From CAZSSM01 sp964609385 (GTDB lineage Bacteria; Planctomycetota; Planctomycetia; Isosphaerales; Isosphaeraceae), in contig CAZSSM010000006.1 in the NCBI GenBank assembly GCA_964609385.1, forward strand, positions 76,088 to 140,087: a DNA stretch of 64,000 nucleotides, read 5' to 3'. Below are positions 52,678 through 61,391 of the stretch, piece after piece (position 1 is the first letter of the stretch; every line of letters starts with the position of its first letter). The translations under genes were made by a program, and so were the position numbers. A model generated the notes under the pieces. The model did no database searches. It had not been told where the DNA came from and saw only the letters and a program-made list of their open reading frames with translations.

Positions 52678-53079
52678 TCAATTCGAGGGGGAGTCGTTCG
52701 CTGCGTCGTCCTTCGAACCGGTCATCGGCTGGCTCGCGTTCCCCGAGGACGCAGCGGCTCGACGTCGGCCTCGACGACGGTTCGGGTCCGGATACTCGTG
52801 ATAGGACCAACCGAGCCAACGCTTCAGAGGGATGATCTCTCCAGGATCGGTCCCCTCGATCGCATGGCCGAGGAACTGGAGGGCATACCCCCCGAAGAAC
52901 AGGCTCGCTGAGAACAGGAACACCGGCATCGAGAGCAAGGTCAAATAAATCGGGATCAAGAGGACCGCCAGGATCGTCAATGGGATCCCGACTAAGTGGA
53001 GGCCGATGCTGACCGGATCGCGGTGACGCTTAAGCCAATGTTCGACCCACGGGTCGCGCGGATGGGGAGGATTGATCAT
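52678..53079 (-). CDS. DUF962/Mpo1-like membrane protein
   Basis: 133 residues. The start MINPPHPRDPWVEHWLKRHRD is followed by a hydrophobic pair (about 24-48 and 50-72). The pattern His-Leu-Val-Gly-Ile-Pro near 28-33 and LQFLGHAIEGTDPGEI near 67-82 matches DUF962, whose yeast member Mpo1 is an Fe(II)-dependent dioxygenase that shortens 2-hydroxy fatty acids. The His residues of both motifs are present. The C-terminal 40 residues are Arg/Ser-rich and disordered. It is divergent from lpxK. Confidence 0.8.
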   Translation of the reverse strand: MINPPHPRDPWVEHWLKRHRDPVSIGLHLVGIPLTILAVLLIPIYLTLLSMPVFLFSASLFFGGYALQFLGHAIEGTDPGEIIPLKRWLGWSYHEYPDPNRRRGRRRAAASSGNASQPMTGSKDDAANDSPSN

Positions 53080-53233
53080 CGCGTTGGCCTTATGAACATC
53101 CGTGGATCATCTAGTCTAAGGTGCCGAGCAATCCCGGCTTGCCTTCCTCGTTCACTTTGAAGCATAACCCGAGTCCGAACGTCGCGACGCCCCCATCTCG
53201 TTGGAAGAACAATGGCGGAGGGATCCCCGACCG

Positions 53234-54337
53234 ATGGACACAACGGCCTATCTCGACCTGATTCGCGGTCGTCGACGCGACGTCCGTTCGACCCTGCTTC
53301 GCGCCGGCTTGGGGGTGATGGCGACCGGATACCGGATCGGCTATGAGGTTCATCAGGCGTTGCGACGACTTGGCTGGGAGCGGCCTCAACAGGTGGGCCT
53401 GCCGGTGATCTCGGTGGGCAACCTCACGCTGGGCGGGACCGGCAAGACGCCGATGGTCGAGTGGCTGGCGCGCGACCTGAGAGGCCTGGACCTTCGGGTG
53501 GCGATCCTCAGTCGAGGCTACAAAGGGCAGGGGGCCTTCAATGACGAGGGCCTCTTGCTGGAGGAGAACCTGCCCGACGTGCCGCACCTCCAAGGCCGTG
53601 ATCGAGTCGCCTCGGCCCGGATCGCCTCCGAGGAACTGGCCATGGAGGCGATCGTCCTCGACGACGGGTTCCAGCACCGAAGACTGGTCCGGGACTTCGA
53701 CCTGATCCTGGTCGACGCCCTCGACCCCGAAGGATCCGGGGGCCTCTTCCCACGCGGCCTGCTCCGCGAGCCCCTGCAGGCGGCTCGACGGGCCGACGCC
53801 GTCGCCCTGACCCGTGCCGACCTGATCGGCCCCGAGGATCGCGCGGCGATTCGTCGACGGTTCCTGGCCTTCGATCCGTCCTTGATCTGGGCCGAGTGTC
53901 GACACGCCCCCCGCGACCTGATCGGCGGTCCGGACGGTCCGGAGCCGATCCCCGAGGTCGCGTCGACCGACCAACCACCACACTCGGGATCGCCGCGTGT
54001 GGCCGCCTTCTGCGGCCTGGGTAACCCGTCGGGGTTCTTGGCGACGTTGGCCCAGTGCGGCCTGGCGCCGGCCAACCCGGATCACGACTTCCGCGCCTTC
54101 CCCGACCACCACCCCTATCGCGCGGAAGACGTCGAGGAGTTGGCCCGTTGGGCCGTCTCGCGTGGAGCCGAGCTGGTCTTGACCACCCAGAAGGATTGGG
54201 TCAAGTTGCGGCTCGAACGGCTCGGCCCCGTCCCGCTCCGCGCCCTACGCATCGGCATCGACTGGCTCGAAGGACGCGAGCCGCTCCGCCAGGCCATCCA
54301 CCGGGTGGTCCTCTCCCAGGGTCCGATCGGGGACTGA
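53234..54337 (+). CDS. lpxK: Tetraacyldisaccharide 4'-kinase
   Basis: 367 residues from the ATG at 53234, with GGAGGGA nine bases upstream. The P-loop GNLTLGGTGKTP (62-73) and the LSRGYKG and LDDGFQHR segments (about 94 and 144) are diagnostic for LpxK, which phosphorylates the 4' position of the lipid A precursor at the inner membrane. An N-terminal amphipathic helix is present. It opens the envelope/LPS run of this window. Its presence implies that the organism makes a lipid A-type molecule. Confidence 0.94.
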   Translation: MDTTAYLDLIRGRRRDVRSTLLRAGLGVMATGYRIGYEVHQALRRLGWERPQQVGLPVISVGNLTLGGTGKTPMVEWLARDLRGLDLRVAILSRGYKGQGAFNDEGLLLEENLPDVPHLQGRDRVASARIASEELAMEAIVLDDGFQHRRLVRDFDLILVDALDPEGSGGLFPRGLLREPLQAARRADAVALTRADLIGPEDRAAIRRRFLAFDPSLIWAECRHAPRDLIGGPDGPEPIPEVASTDQPPHSGSPRVAAFCGLGNPSGFLATLAQCGLAPANPDHDFRAFPDHHPYRAEDVEELARWAVSRGAELVLTTQKDWVKLRLERLGPVPLRALRIGIDWLEGREPLRQAIHRVVLSQGPIGD

Positions 54338-54452
54338 CCGGCATCGTGAGCCGAAGACCGATCGCCCGGTACGCACGACCGCCAAAGGCGACCGACCTTC
54401 CAGCCAAGGGATGGGCAAGGAACCGCCCACCGATCGCGCCGCAAGGATGAGC

Positions 54453-55535
54453 ATGCGAATCGCCGTTTTCTGTCCAAATCTCGTGGGCGACACGGTCATG
54501 GCCACGCCGACCCTCCGTGCATTGCGGGACGGCTACCCGGAAGCGCGGATCCTCGGCGTCCTCAAACCGATCTGCGCCGACACGCTGGAGGGGACCGGCT
54601 GGTTCGACGCGTTGCAACTCTGCGACCCGAGGAGCCGGCTGATCGAACTCCGGACCGACCGGGTGATCGCCGCCTTACGTCGCGAAGCGATCGATCTGGC
54701 TGTGCTCCTGCCCAACTCGTTCCGCTCGGCCTGGATCGCCGCCCGCGCCGGCATCAATCGTCGGGTCGGCTATGCACGAGGTGCACGGGACTGGCTGCTG
54801 ACCGACCCGCTGCGGACACCCCGACGCTGGGACGGCTCGATTCCGCCCTATCCGATCCTCGACCACTACCTGGAACTGGCCGCCCACCTCGGCTGCCCGA
54901 TCGCTTCGAAGCGGACCGAGCTGCGGACCACCGTCGAGGACGAGTCGCGGGCCGAATCGATCCTCAGGACGCTCGGCCTCGCTCGTGCAGAGTGGTCCGA
55001 CCGGCCCCTGGTCTGCCTCAACACGGGGGGCGCCTTTGGCCCGTCGAAGAATTGGCCGATCGACCACTTCATCACCTTGGCCCGTCGACTCGTCGATGAG
55101 CAGGCCTGTCGGGTCCTGGTCCTCTGCGGACCTCAGGAGGAGGCCCACGCGCGTCAGATCGCCGAAGGGGCTGATCGCGACGCGGTCCGGAGCCTGGCCG
55201 GACATCCCTTGAGCATCGGCCTGTCCAAGGCCTGTGTTCGTCGCGCCTCACTGCTGGTGACGACCGACAGTGGCCCTCGGCACTTCGCGCAGCCTTTTCG
55301 GGTCCCCGTCATCACGCTCTACGGTCCGACCCACGTGGCCTGGACCCGGACCTACGACCCCAGCGCCGTCCATATCCAGAAGTCGGTCCCATGCGGCCCG
55401 TGTCAGCGGCCGACCTGCCGATGGCGTCATCACCGTTGCATGACCGAACTCTCCCCCGAGTTCGTCTACGAGCAGGCCGTTCCGATCCTCGATCGGGCGC
55501 GGCGAGGTGGGCTCGGCCGACCGATCACCGCCTGA
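54453..55535 (+). CDS. Glycosyltransferase family 9 (heptosyltransferase-like)
   Basis: 360 residues from the ATG at 54453 (AAGG at a good distance; ATG 54447 is less likely). It has the GT9 two-domain pattern: RIAVFCPNLVGDTVMATP at the N-terminus, then LVCLNTGGAFGPSKNWP near 191 and TTDSGPRHFAQPFRVPVITLYGPT near 270. GT9 enzymes add heptose to the LPS inner core. The CGPCQRPTCRW segment near 325 adds clustered Cys, similar to WaaF of other bacteria. Sugar donor is not deducible. Confidence 0.9.
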   Translation: MRIAVFCPNLVGDTVMATPTLRALRDGYPEARILGVLKPICADTLEGTGWFDALQLCDPRSRLIELRTDRVIAALRREAIDLAVLLPNSFRSAWIAARAGINRRVGYARGARDWLLTDPLRTPRRWDGSIPPYPILDHYLELAAHLGCPIASKRTELRTTVEDESRAESILRTLGLARAEWSDRPLVCLNTGGAFGPSKNWPIDHFITLARRLVDEQACRVLVLCGPQEEAHARQIAEGADRDAVRSLAGHPLSIGLSKACVRRASLLVTTDSGPRHFAQPFRVPVITLYGPTHVAWTRTYDPSAVHIQKSVPCGPCQRPTCRWRHHRCMTELSPEFVYEQAVPILDRARRGGLGRPITA

Positions 55536-55631
55536 GGCGAAACACCCGACTTCCTCGGATCCGCAAATCGAACACCACAGCCGCGAAGAATACTTTGACA
55601 GAGCAACGACCGCCACAAGGAGGTGCTGGCG

Positions 55632-56585
55632 ATGACGACCTGGTTGGTCACCGGTGCGACCGGATTCCTCGGACGCCATGTGATGACGCAAATTATGCGG
55701 ACGACCGGGTCGTCCCGATCCGAAATTCATTCGATCGCGAGGCGACCGCGCTCGTTGATCGTTGGCGGGTCCGGGGTCATCTGGCACACCGCCGACCTGA
55801 CCGATCACGATCGGCTCTGCGACCTGGTCGCGGAGATCCGACCCGACCGGGTCGTCCACCTCGCCGGGATCACGTCGACCGGCCGGAGTGAGGAACTGTA
55901 TCGCCAGAACACATTGGCGACCATCTTGCTCTGCGATGCCTTGAAGCGGATCGGGACACCATGTCGGATGGTCCTGGCCGGCTCAGCGGCCGAGCTGGGA
56001 CCAGTCCCGAGTCGCCTCCTGCCGGTCTCCGAGGAGTACCCGGCCCGTCCGACGACCGCCTATGGGATCAGCAAGCACTTAGCCTCGACGGCCGCCTTGA
56101 TCGCCGGCAGCCCTTTGGAGGTCCTCGTCGCGCGGATCTTTAACCCGATCGGCCCCGGCATGCCCGAACGCCTCGCACTCGGTCGGTTCGCCAGTCGACT
56201 GGCCGAGCCGGGCACCGAGCCGATCCGGCTGGTCGTGGGCAACATCAACGCGCGACGCGACTTCGTCGACGTCCGCGACGTCGCTGACGCGCTGGTCGGA
56301 CTGGCCACCGACGCCCCTGCCGGTCGGATCTACCACGTCGGGACCGGACGTTCGCGGCGGATCGGCGAGGCCCTGGACTACCTGATCGCCCAGAGCCGAC
56401 GACCCGTCGAGGTGGTTCAAGACCCGGCCAAGCTCGACCGGGGCGGACCGCTCGATTCGTGTGGCGACCCCAGTCGGATCCGCGAGGCGATCGACTGGGC
56501 ACCCCAGTTCTCGTGGACCCAGAGCCTCGACGACCTCTGGCACGAGCGACTCGGACGAGCGCATCGCCCCCAGCACGCCGCCTGA
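55632..56585 (+). CDS. NAD-dependent nucleotide-sugar epimerase/dehydratase (extended SDR)
   Basis: 317 residues from the ATG at 55632 with AAGGAGGTG seven bases upstream. The Rossmann motif TGATGFLG (7-14), catalytic Ser118, and Tyr144/Lys148 in YGISK are present. The pattern with RIFNPIGPGMPE near 170 and RDFVDVRDVADAL near 204 resembles GDP-mannose 4,6-dehydratase and GDP-6-deoxy-lyxo-4-hexulose reductase relatives. It most likely makes an activated sugar for the glycosyltransferases next to it. Confidence 0.88.
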   Translation: MTTWLVTGATGFLGRHVMTQIMRTTGSSRSEIHSIARRPRSLIVGGSGVIWHTADLTDHDRLCDLVAEIRPDRVVHLAGITSTGRSEELYRQNTLATILLCDALKRIGTPCRMVLAGSAAELGPVPSRLLPVSEEYPARPTTAYGISKHLASTAALIAGSPLEVLVARIFNPIGPGMPERLALGRFASRLAEPGTEPIRLVVGNINARRDFVDVRDVADALVGLATDAPAGRIYHVGTGRSRRIGEALDYLIAQSRRPVEVVQDPAKLDRGGPLDSCGDPSRIREAIDWAPQFSWTQSLDDLWHERLGRAHRPQHAA

Positions 56586-56621
56586 CCTTGATTCGCCCCA
56601 GAGGGCCACGGGACCCATCAA

Positions 56622-58337
56622 ATGGACACGATGTCCAGCGGTTCGAGGCAGGATGCCCAACCACCATCGACGTTGAGCGCCTCGACGACGGTGTTGGCCA
56701 AAGCCAACATCCTGATCGCAAGCCTCTTCGTCGCCGCCATCCTCCTACAAGTCGTCCAGATCGTCCGGACCGAGCTGCCGGCTCAAGACGGCCTCCGGTT
56801 CATCGCGACGGCCCAGCAGTTCCATCGGCTCCCTTGGCTGGAAGTCCTCCGCAACCACGAGGACCATCCGGTCTATCCCGCCCTGATCGCCTTGATCCAA
56901 CCGTTGGTTGCCGGCGGGCAACAGACCGATGCGCTGGACGTCTGGCGGCTGAGCGCCCAAGTGGTCTCCCTCCTCGCATGGCTGGCGAGTGTGGCGGTGT
57001 TCGTTCGCTTGATCGATCAGGTCTTCAACCGATTGACGGCGGCGTGCGGGCTGGCCCTGATCTTGACGGTCCCCCAATTGGTCGATTCCGGTCACGACAC
57101 GCTGGCCGACGCGCTGGGCCTGCTGAGCATGAGCGTCACGCTCGGGTTCGGCCTGACCCTGTTCCGGACTCGGAGCCCCGGATCCGCCTTGGGCGTCGGA
57201 TTGTCGGCGGGCCTGGGATACCTGGCGCGTCCCGAGGCGATCCTGGCCGGACTTGCCGTGGGGATCGCCTGGGCGATCCGGGTCGTCCCCAAGTCTCTCC
57301 GACACCCCGAGTCCGAAATCGACGTGACCGCCCGACGCGCCGGCCCGCCACGCGAGGCGGTCGGCCTGATCGCCATGGCCGTCTCCTGCTTGGCCTGCGT
57401 CGGGCTCTACACAACACTTAAGGGGCACGTCTCGGAGAAGCTGGCGATTCGGTACGCCCTGGGCCTGCCGCCCGTCGAGACGATCGTGCGCGACGAGCCG
57501 CTCTGGTTGCCGACGGGGCTCGACGATCCGCGCTGGGACTTCTCGGCCAAGGAGGAGTCCGAGGCACCGCCACCGGCCCCTTGGCCCTTGGCGATCGCGC
57601 GGGTCATTGGGACCTGGGTCGAGGTCCATGGCGTCGCGATCGCTGCCCTCAGCGCGATCGGCTGGCTCGGACTCCGGATGCGTCCGGAATCGATCGGGTC
57701 ATCGAGGCTGCTCAACTCAGAGGCCATCAACGATTTCCGACTCCTGGCCGGTTGCTTCGCCGGCCTCTTCGCGGTCGCCTTGATCGGTCATACGCACCGT
57801 CTGGGATATCTTTCGGATCGCCACTTGCTCGGATTGACGCTGGTCACCCTCCCCGGAGCTGCTTGGGCGATTCGCGAACAGGCTCCCCGTTGGCTACGGA
57901 CTCCAAGCCGTTGGCGTCGATGGATCCGGATCGCCTGCCTGGGCGGACTGTTGATCGGCCCAGCATTGGCTCACTACGGAGAGCCACCTCATGCGGGTCG
58001 CTGGGGCCACGGCGAGGCCGGTCGCTGGCTGGCCGAGCACCGCAAGCCAGGCGAATCGGTGCTCGACACTCGGGGCTGGGCCTCGAGGCTGGCCGGGGGA
58101 CGCGCCTACGATTACTGGCACGTCCGACAGGCCCTGAGCGATTCGAGCCTCACCTACATCGTGGTGACTCGAAAGGAGCTTGAGGCCGGCACCCCTCGAG
58201 CGCGGACCTTGGCGTCGTGGCTGGACTATGCGTCGAGGCCGTTGGTGTCGTTCCCGAACCGTCGGGGTGAGACGACCCAAGACGTCTGGATCTACCGGTT
58301 CGAGCGGCCCGACGACTGGGGAGGGATCCTCCGTTGA
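56622..58337 (+). CDS. Polytopic membrane glycosyltransferase, GT39/ArnT-like
   Basis: 571 residues with about ten hydrophobic segments from residue 24 to 460. The first outer loop holds AQDGLRFIATAQ with an Asp near residue 55 and HEDHPVYPALIAL near 79-91, resembling the acidic first-loop motif of GT-C transferases (GT39/GT83) that take polyprenyl-phosphate sugars. The C-terminal 110 residues are soluble with GRAYDYWHVRQAL. It probably transfers a sugar on the periplasmic side to LPS or protein. It lies 36 bases after the epimerase gene in the run. Confidence 0.78.
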   Translation: MDTMSSGSRQDAQPPSTLSASTTVLAKANILIASLFVAAILLQVVQIVRTELPAQDGLRFIATAQQFHRLPWLEVLRNHEDHPVYPALIALIQPLVAGGQQTDALDVWRLSAQVVSLLAWLASVAVFVRLIDQVFNRLTAACGLALILTVPQLVDSGHDTLADALGLLSMSVTLGFGLTLFRTRSPGSALGVGLSAGLGYLARPEAILAGLAVGIAWAIRVVPKSLRHPESEIDVTARRAGPPREAVGLIAMAVSCLACVGLYTTLKGHVSEKLAIRYALGLPPVETIVRDEPLWLPTGLDDPRWDFSAKEESEAPPPAPWPLAIARVIGTWVEVHGVAIAALSAIGWLGLRMRPESIGSSRLLNSEAINDFRLLAGCFAGLFAVALIGHTHRLGYLSDRHLLGLTLVTLPGAAWAIREQAPRWLRTPSRWRRWIRIACLGGLLIGPALAHYGEPPHAGRWGHGEAGRWLAEHRKPGESVLDTRGWASRLAGGRAYDYWHVRQALSDSSLTYIVVTRKELEAGTPRARTLASWLDYASRPLVSFPNRRGETTQDVWIYRFERPDDWGGILR

Positions 58338-58363
58338 CGCCTCAAGGCAAGCTGGAGGAGGAC

Positions 58364-59266
58364 ATGAACCCCTCGTCGATGCTCCGCGGACTCTGGCGTC
58401 GCTGGCGCCACGGTGCGTCGTGGGCCTACCGCGCATCGCGGTATATCGACCGGATCCCGAACGATCTGGAGCGGTCGATCATGACCCTGGAGGGAGGCGA
58501 CCGGCACCACGCCAAGCAGGGCCGATCGACGGGACGGTTCCGGCTCGATGGGCCGCATGGCTCGGTTTCGGTTTACATCAAGCGGCACTTCGGGCTCTCC
58601 TGGACGACCCGTCTCCGCGCGTTACTCGACCCAGGACTCTCGACCTCACCGGCGGTCCAGGAGTGGCGAGGGCTCCGGACGGCTCAGAACCTGGGCGTCG
58701 AGGTCCCGGATGTCGTCGCCGTCGGCGAGCGGATCGGGCCGGGCCTCCGCCTGCAGAGCTACCTGGTCGTCGCCGAGCTGGTCGGCTCGGCCGAACTGCA
58801 CGAGCTGATCCCGGAGATGGCCGGCCGGCTCGAGCCCCGAGCCTTCGCCGAGTGGAAGCGTCGACTGATCGACGCGATGGCCAAGATCGTGGCCACACTC
58901 CACGACGACCACCTGTATCATAAGGACCTCTACCTCTGTCACTGGTTCCTCGACCGGACGGCCGTCGATCCGCTCCAGGGGTGCCTGACCTTGATCGACC
59001 TGCATCGCCTGGGCCGCCATCGCTGGTCCTCGGCGCGTTGGCGGGTCAAGGACTTGGCGCAGTTGTTGTTCTCGACGTACGACGTCGAGGGGATCACCGA
59101 TCGGGATCGGCTCCGGTTCTGGCGCCGTTACCGAACGGGACTGGGGGCGTCGAGAGGATCGGACCGGGCGCGTCGAGGGCGGGTCGAGCGCCGATCGTCA
59201 CGTCGACTGGCCTGGGTCGTCCGGGCCAAGGCCGAGCGATATCGCCGGCACAATCGGGGGGGATGA
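58364..59266 (+). CDS. Lipopolysaccharide kinase (Kdo/WaaP) family protein
   Basis: 300 residues from the ATG at 58364, directly preceded by GGAGGAGGA; a TTG at 58334 overlapping the previous stop is less likely. The kinase-like residues are Lys73 in VYIKRHF, His186-Lys187-Asp188 in YHKDLYLCHW (catalytic loop) and Asp212 in LIDLHRLG (metal-binding, DFG-like). WaaP-type kinases phosphorylate heptose, and KdkA phosphorylates Kdo. The neighbouring LPS genes support this. The C-terminus is Arg-rich. Confidence 0.87.
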   Translation: MNPSSMLRGLWRRWRHGASWAYRASRYIDRIPNDLERSIMTLEGGDRHHAKQGRSTGRFRLDGPHGSVSVYIKRHFGLSWTTRLRALLDPGLSTSPAVQEWRGLRTAQNLGVEVPDVVAVGERIGPGLRLQSYLVVAELVGSAELHELIPEMAGRLEPRAFAEWKRRLIDAMAKIVATLHDDHLYHKDLYLCHWFLDRTAVDPLQGCLTLIDLHRLGRHRWSSARWRVKDLAQLLFSTYDVEGITDRDRLRFWRRYRTGLGASRGSDRARRGRVERRSSRRLAWVVRAKAERYRRHNRGG

Positions 59267-59270
59267 GCCG

Positions 59271-60536
59271 ATGCGAATCGCAATGGTCTACGAGCGGATC
59301 GAACCGAAGCGCGGTGGCGCCGAAACCTATGTCGTCGACCTCTGTCGACGGTTGCTCGCCGACGGCCACGAGGTCGACCTGATCGCTCACCGCTGGGATC
59401 CCGTGGCCCTACCCGACGGCCTAACGATCCATCCGGTCAAGGTCGGGGGTTGGACCCGCCAGGCGGCCCTCTGGAACTTCGCGCGTCGGAGCCGGATCGC
59501 GCTCGACCAGACGCCCCACGATGTCTCGATCGGGTTCATCAACACCTGGGGCACCGACATCCTGATTCCCCAAGGGGGCATCCGGCCAGCAAGCCTCCGA
59601 CACAACGCGGCCCGGTTCGCTCACCCGCTCCGACGTGCGATCTATCGCCTGGCCAAGTCGCTCAATCCCAGCGCACCGCTCTACCGGACCATCGAGCGAC
59701 GGCAGTATCGGGGACTCGGCATGCCCGATGATCCTCGACGGATCGTTGCGGTCAGCCACTTCGTCAAAGGCCATCTGCAGGAGATTTATCAGGTCCCCGA
59801 ACAGGTAATTCGGGTGATCCCCAACGCGATCGACTCGGACCGCGTCCGGCCTGGCGACCCGGCTACCTCGCGTCGACGATTGCGGGTGGAGCAGGGGATT
59901 GGTGCCGACGAAACCGTCGCGCTGTTTGTGGCACACAACTTCGCTTTGAAGGGACTCGAGCCGTTGCTGGAAGCCGTCGCGTTTCAGGCGTGTTCGGGCT
60001 CCCGGCCGTTGACGCTCTTGGTCTGCGGGGGCGGTCGCGTCGAGACGTACCGTCGACGCGCTGAGCGGCTGGGGATCGACGATCGGGTCCGGTTCTTGGG
60101 GTACTATCCTCAGATCGCTGACTGCTACGCGGCGGCCGACTTGTTCGTCTTGCCGAGCTATTACGACCCCTGTTCGTTGGTCGTCTTCGAGGCGTTGGCC
60201 TGCGGCCTGCCGGTGATCACGACCGCGTGCAACGGGGCCGGCGAGCTGATCGAGCCGGGTCGCGAAGGGTTCGTCATTCCGAGTCCCGACGAGGTCGATC
60301 TGCTGGCAGATGCCTTGGACGTCCTGACCGAACCGGGCCGTCGGGCGCGGATGGTACAAGAAGCGCGTCGACTGGCCGAGAGCTGCCGGTTCGAGAACCA
60401 CTACCGGCTCCTGATGAACGTGATCGACGAGGTCGTCTCGACACGAACGCCGGCTTCGACCAGACTCCCGGCTCCGCGACCACACTGGACCCGGACCGGT
60501 CGCGCCATGTACGCAGGGGAGGCCCAACGCTCATGA
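59271..60536 (+). CDS. Glycosyltransferase family 4 (WaaG-like)
   Basis: 421 residues from the ATG at 59271, four bases after the previous stop. The GT-B fold is shown by RGGAETYVVDLCRRL at 14-28, VAHNFALKGLEPLLEAV near 222, and the C-terminal PCSLVVFEALACGLPVI near 300 with the E-x7-E type nucleotide-sugar site. Overall it resembles WaaG, which adds the first outer-core glucose in enterobacteria. The last 30 residues are disordered. Its stop overlaps the next start by four bases. Confidence 0.9.
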   Translation: MRIAMVYERIEPKRGGAETYVVDLCRRLLADGHEVDLIAHRWDPVALPDGLTIHPVKVGGWTRQAALWNFARRSRIALDQTPHDVSIGFINTWGTDILIPQGGIRPASLRHNAARFAHPLRRAIYRLAKSLNPSAPLYRTIERRQYRGLGMPDDPRRIVAVSHFVKGHLQEIYQVPEQVIRVIPNAIDSDRVRPGDPATSRRRLRVEQGIGADETVALFVAHNFALKGLEPLLEAVAFQACSGSRPLTLLVCGGGRVETYRRRAERLGIDDRVRFLGYYPQIADCYAAADLFVLPSYYDPCSLVVFEALACGLPVITTACNGAGELIEPGREGFVIPSPDEVDLLADALDVLTEPGRRARMVQEARRLAESCRFENHYRLLMNVIDEVVSTRTPASTRLPAPRPHWTRTGRAMYAGEAQRS

Positions 60537-61261
60537 AGGCGGTGATCCTGGCTGGCGGAAAAGGGACGCGGTTGCGACCCTACACGTATGTGCTTCCGAA
60601 GCCCTTAATGCCGCTGGGCGGTGACGACCCAATGCCGGTGATGGAAGTGGTGATCCGCCAACTGGCCCAACATGGGTTCGATCGGGTCACCACGATCACC
60701 GGCTACCTGACCGAACTGATCGAGACGTTCTTCGGCGACGGCTCGCGGTTCGGCGTCGCGCTGGACTACCGTCGCGAGGTCGAGCCGCTGGGCACGGCCG
60801 GGGGGCTTAGCCTCATCGAGCGGCCCGACGAGCCGATCCTGGTCATGAACGGCGATATCCTGACGACGCTCGACTACGGGGCGATGGTCCGGTTCCACCG
60901 CGAGAAGGGGGCCGCCGCCACGATCGCTTCGTTCCCAAGGACTGTCCGGATCGACTTCGGCGTCCTCGAGTTCGGCCAACCCCAGGCGCCCCACGTCCTC
61001 TCGGGATACCGCGAGAAGCCCGAGTTCGCGTTTCAGGTCAGCATGGGCATTTATATCCTCGACCCGCTGGCCTGGGACTACCTCCAAGACGGGACCAGCC
61101 TCGCGATGCCCGACCTGCTCGAACAGATGCGTCTCGACGGCCATCCGGTTCACTGCGACAAGCAGGATTGCTATTGGCTCGATATCGGCCGCCACGACGA
61201 CTACGCCGTCGCCAACGACGTCTTCGACCAGCGTCGTCGTGAGTTCCTGCCGGTCGGCTGA
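60533..61261 (+). CDS. Sugar nucleotidyltransferase (NDP-sugar pyrophosphorylase)
   Basis: 242 residues from the ATG at 60533; it overlaps the preceding stop (ATGA) and has GGGGAGG upstream. The signature GGKGTRLRP (8-16) with Lys23 in LPKPLMP binds NTP and sugar-phosphate; the metal-binding Asp lies in VMNGDILT near 104 and a second acidic site in WLDIG near 223. Members such as RfbF/RmlA relatives make CDP-, dTDP- or GDP-sugars. It likely supplies the activated sugar for the neighbouring transferases. Confidence 0.9.
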   Translation: MKAVILAGGKGTRLRPYTYVLPKPLMPLGGDDPMPVMEVVIRQLAQHGFDRVTTITGYLTELIETFFGDGSRFGVALDYRREVEPLGTAGGLSLIERPDEPILVMNGDILTTLDYGAMVRFHREKGAAATIASFPRTVRIDFGVLEFGQPQAPHVLSGYREKPEFAFQVSMGIYILDPLAWDYLQDGTSLAMPDLLEQMRLDGHPVHCDKQDCYWLDIGRHDDYAVANDVFDQRRREFLPVG

Positions 61262-61391
61262 ACCATCCATCCCCCTCGGTTGTCCGATCCGTGCTCGTGC
61301 CCGGTTCTCCGATCCCCTTGCTCGAAGTTGAAATCTTCGAAGGCCGAACCCGGTCGGTTGAGTCCCGATCCCCCTTCCCGGAGTCTCCCCC

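Noticed and set aside
53234..54337. Upstream TTG at 53201 as lpxK start
   Set aside because: The ATG at 53234 has GGAGGGA at nine bases, while the TTG lacks a ribosome-binding site and adds residues not seen in the family.
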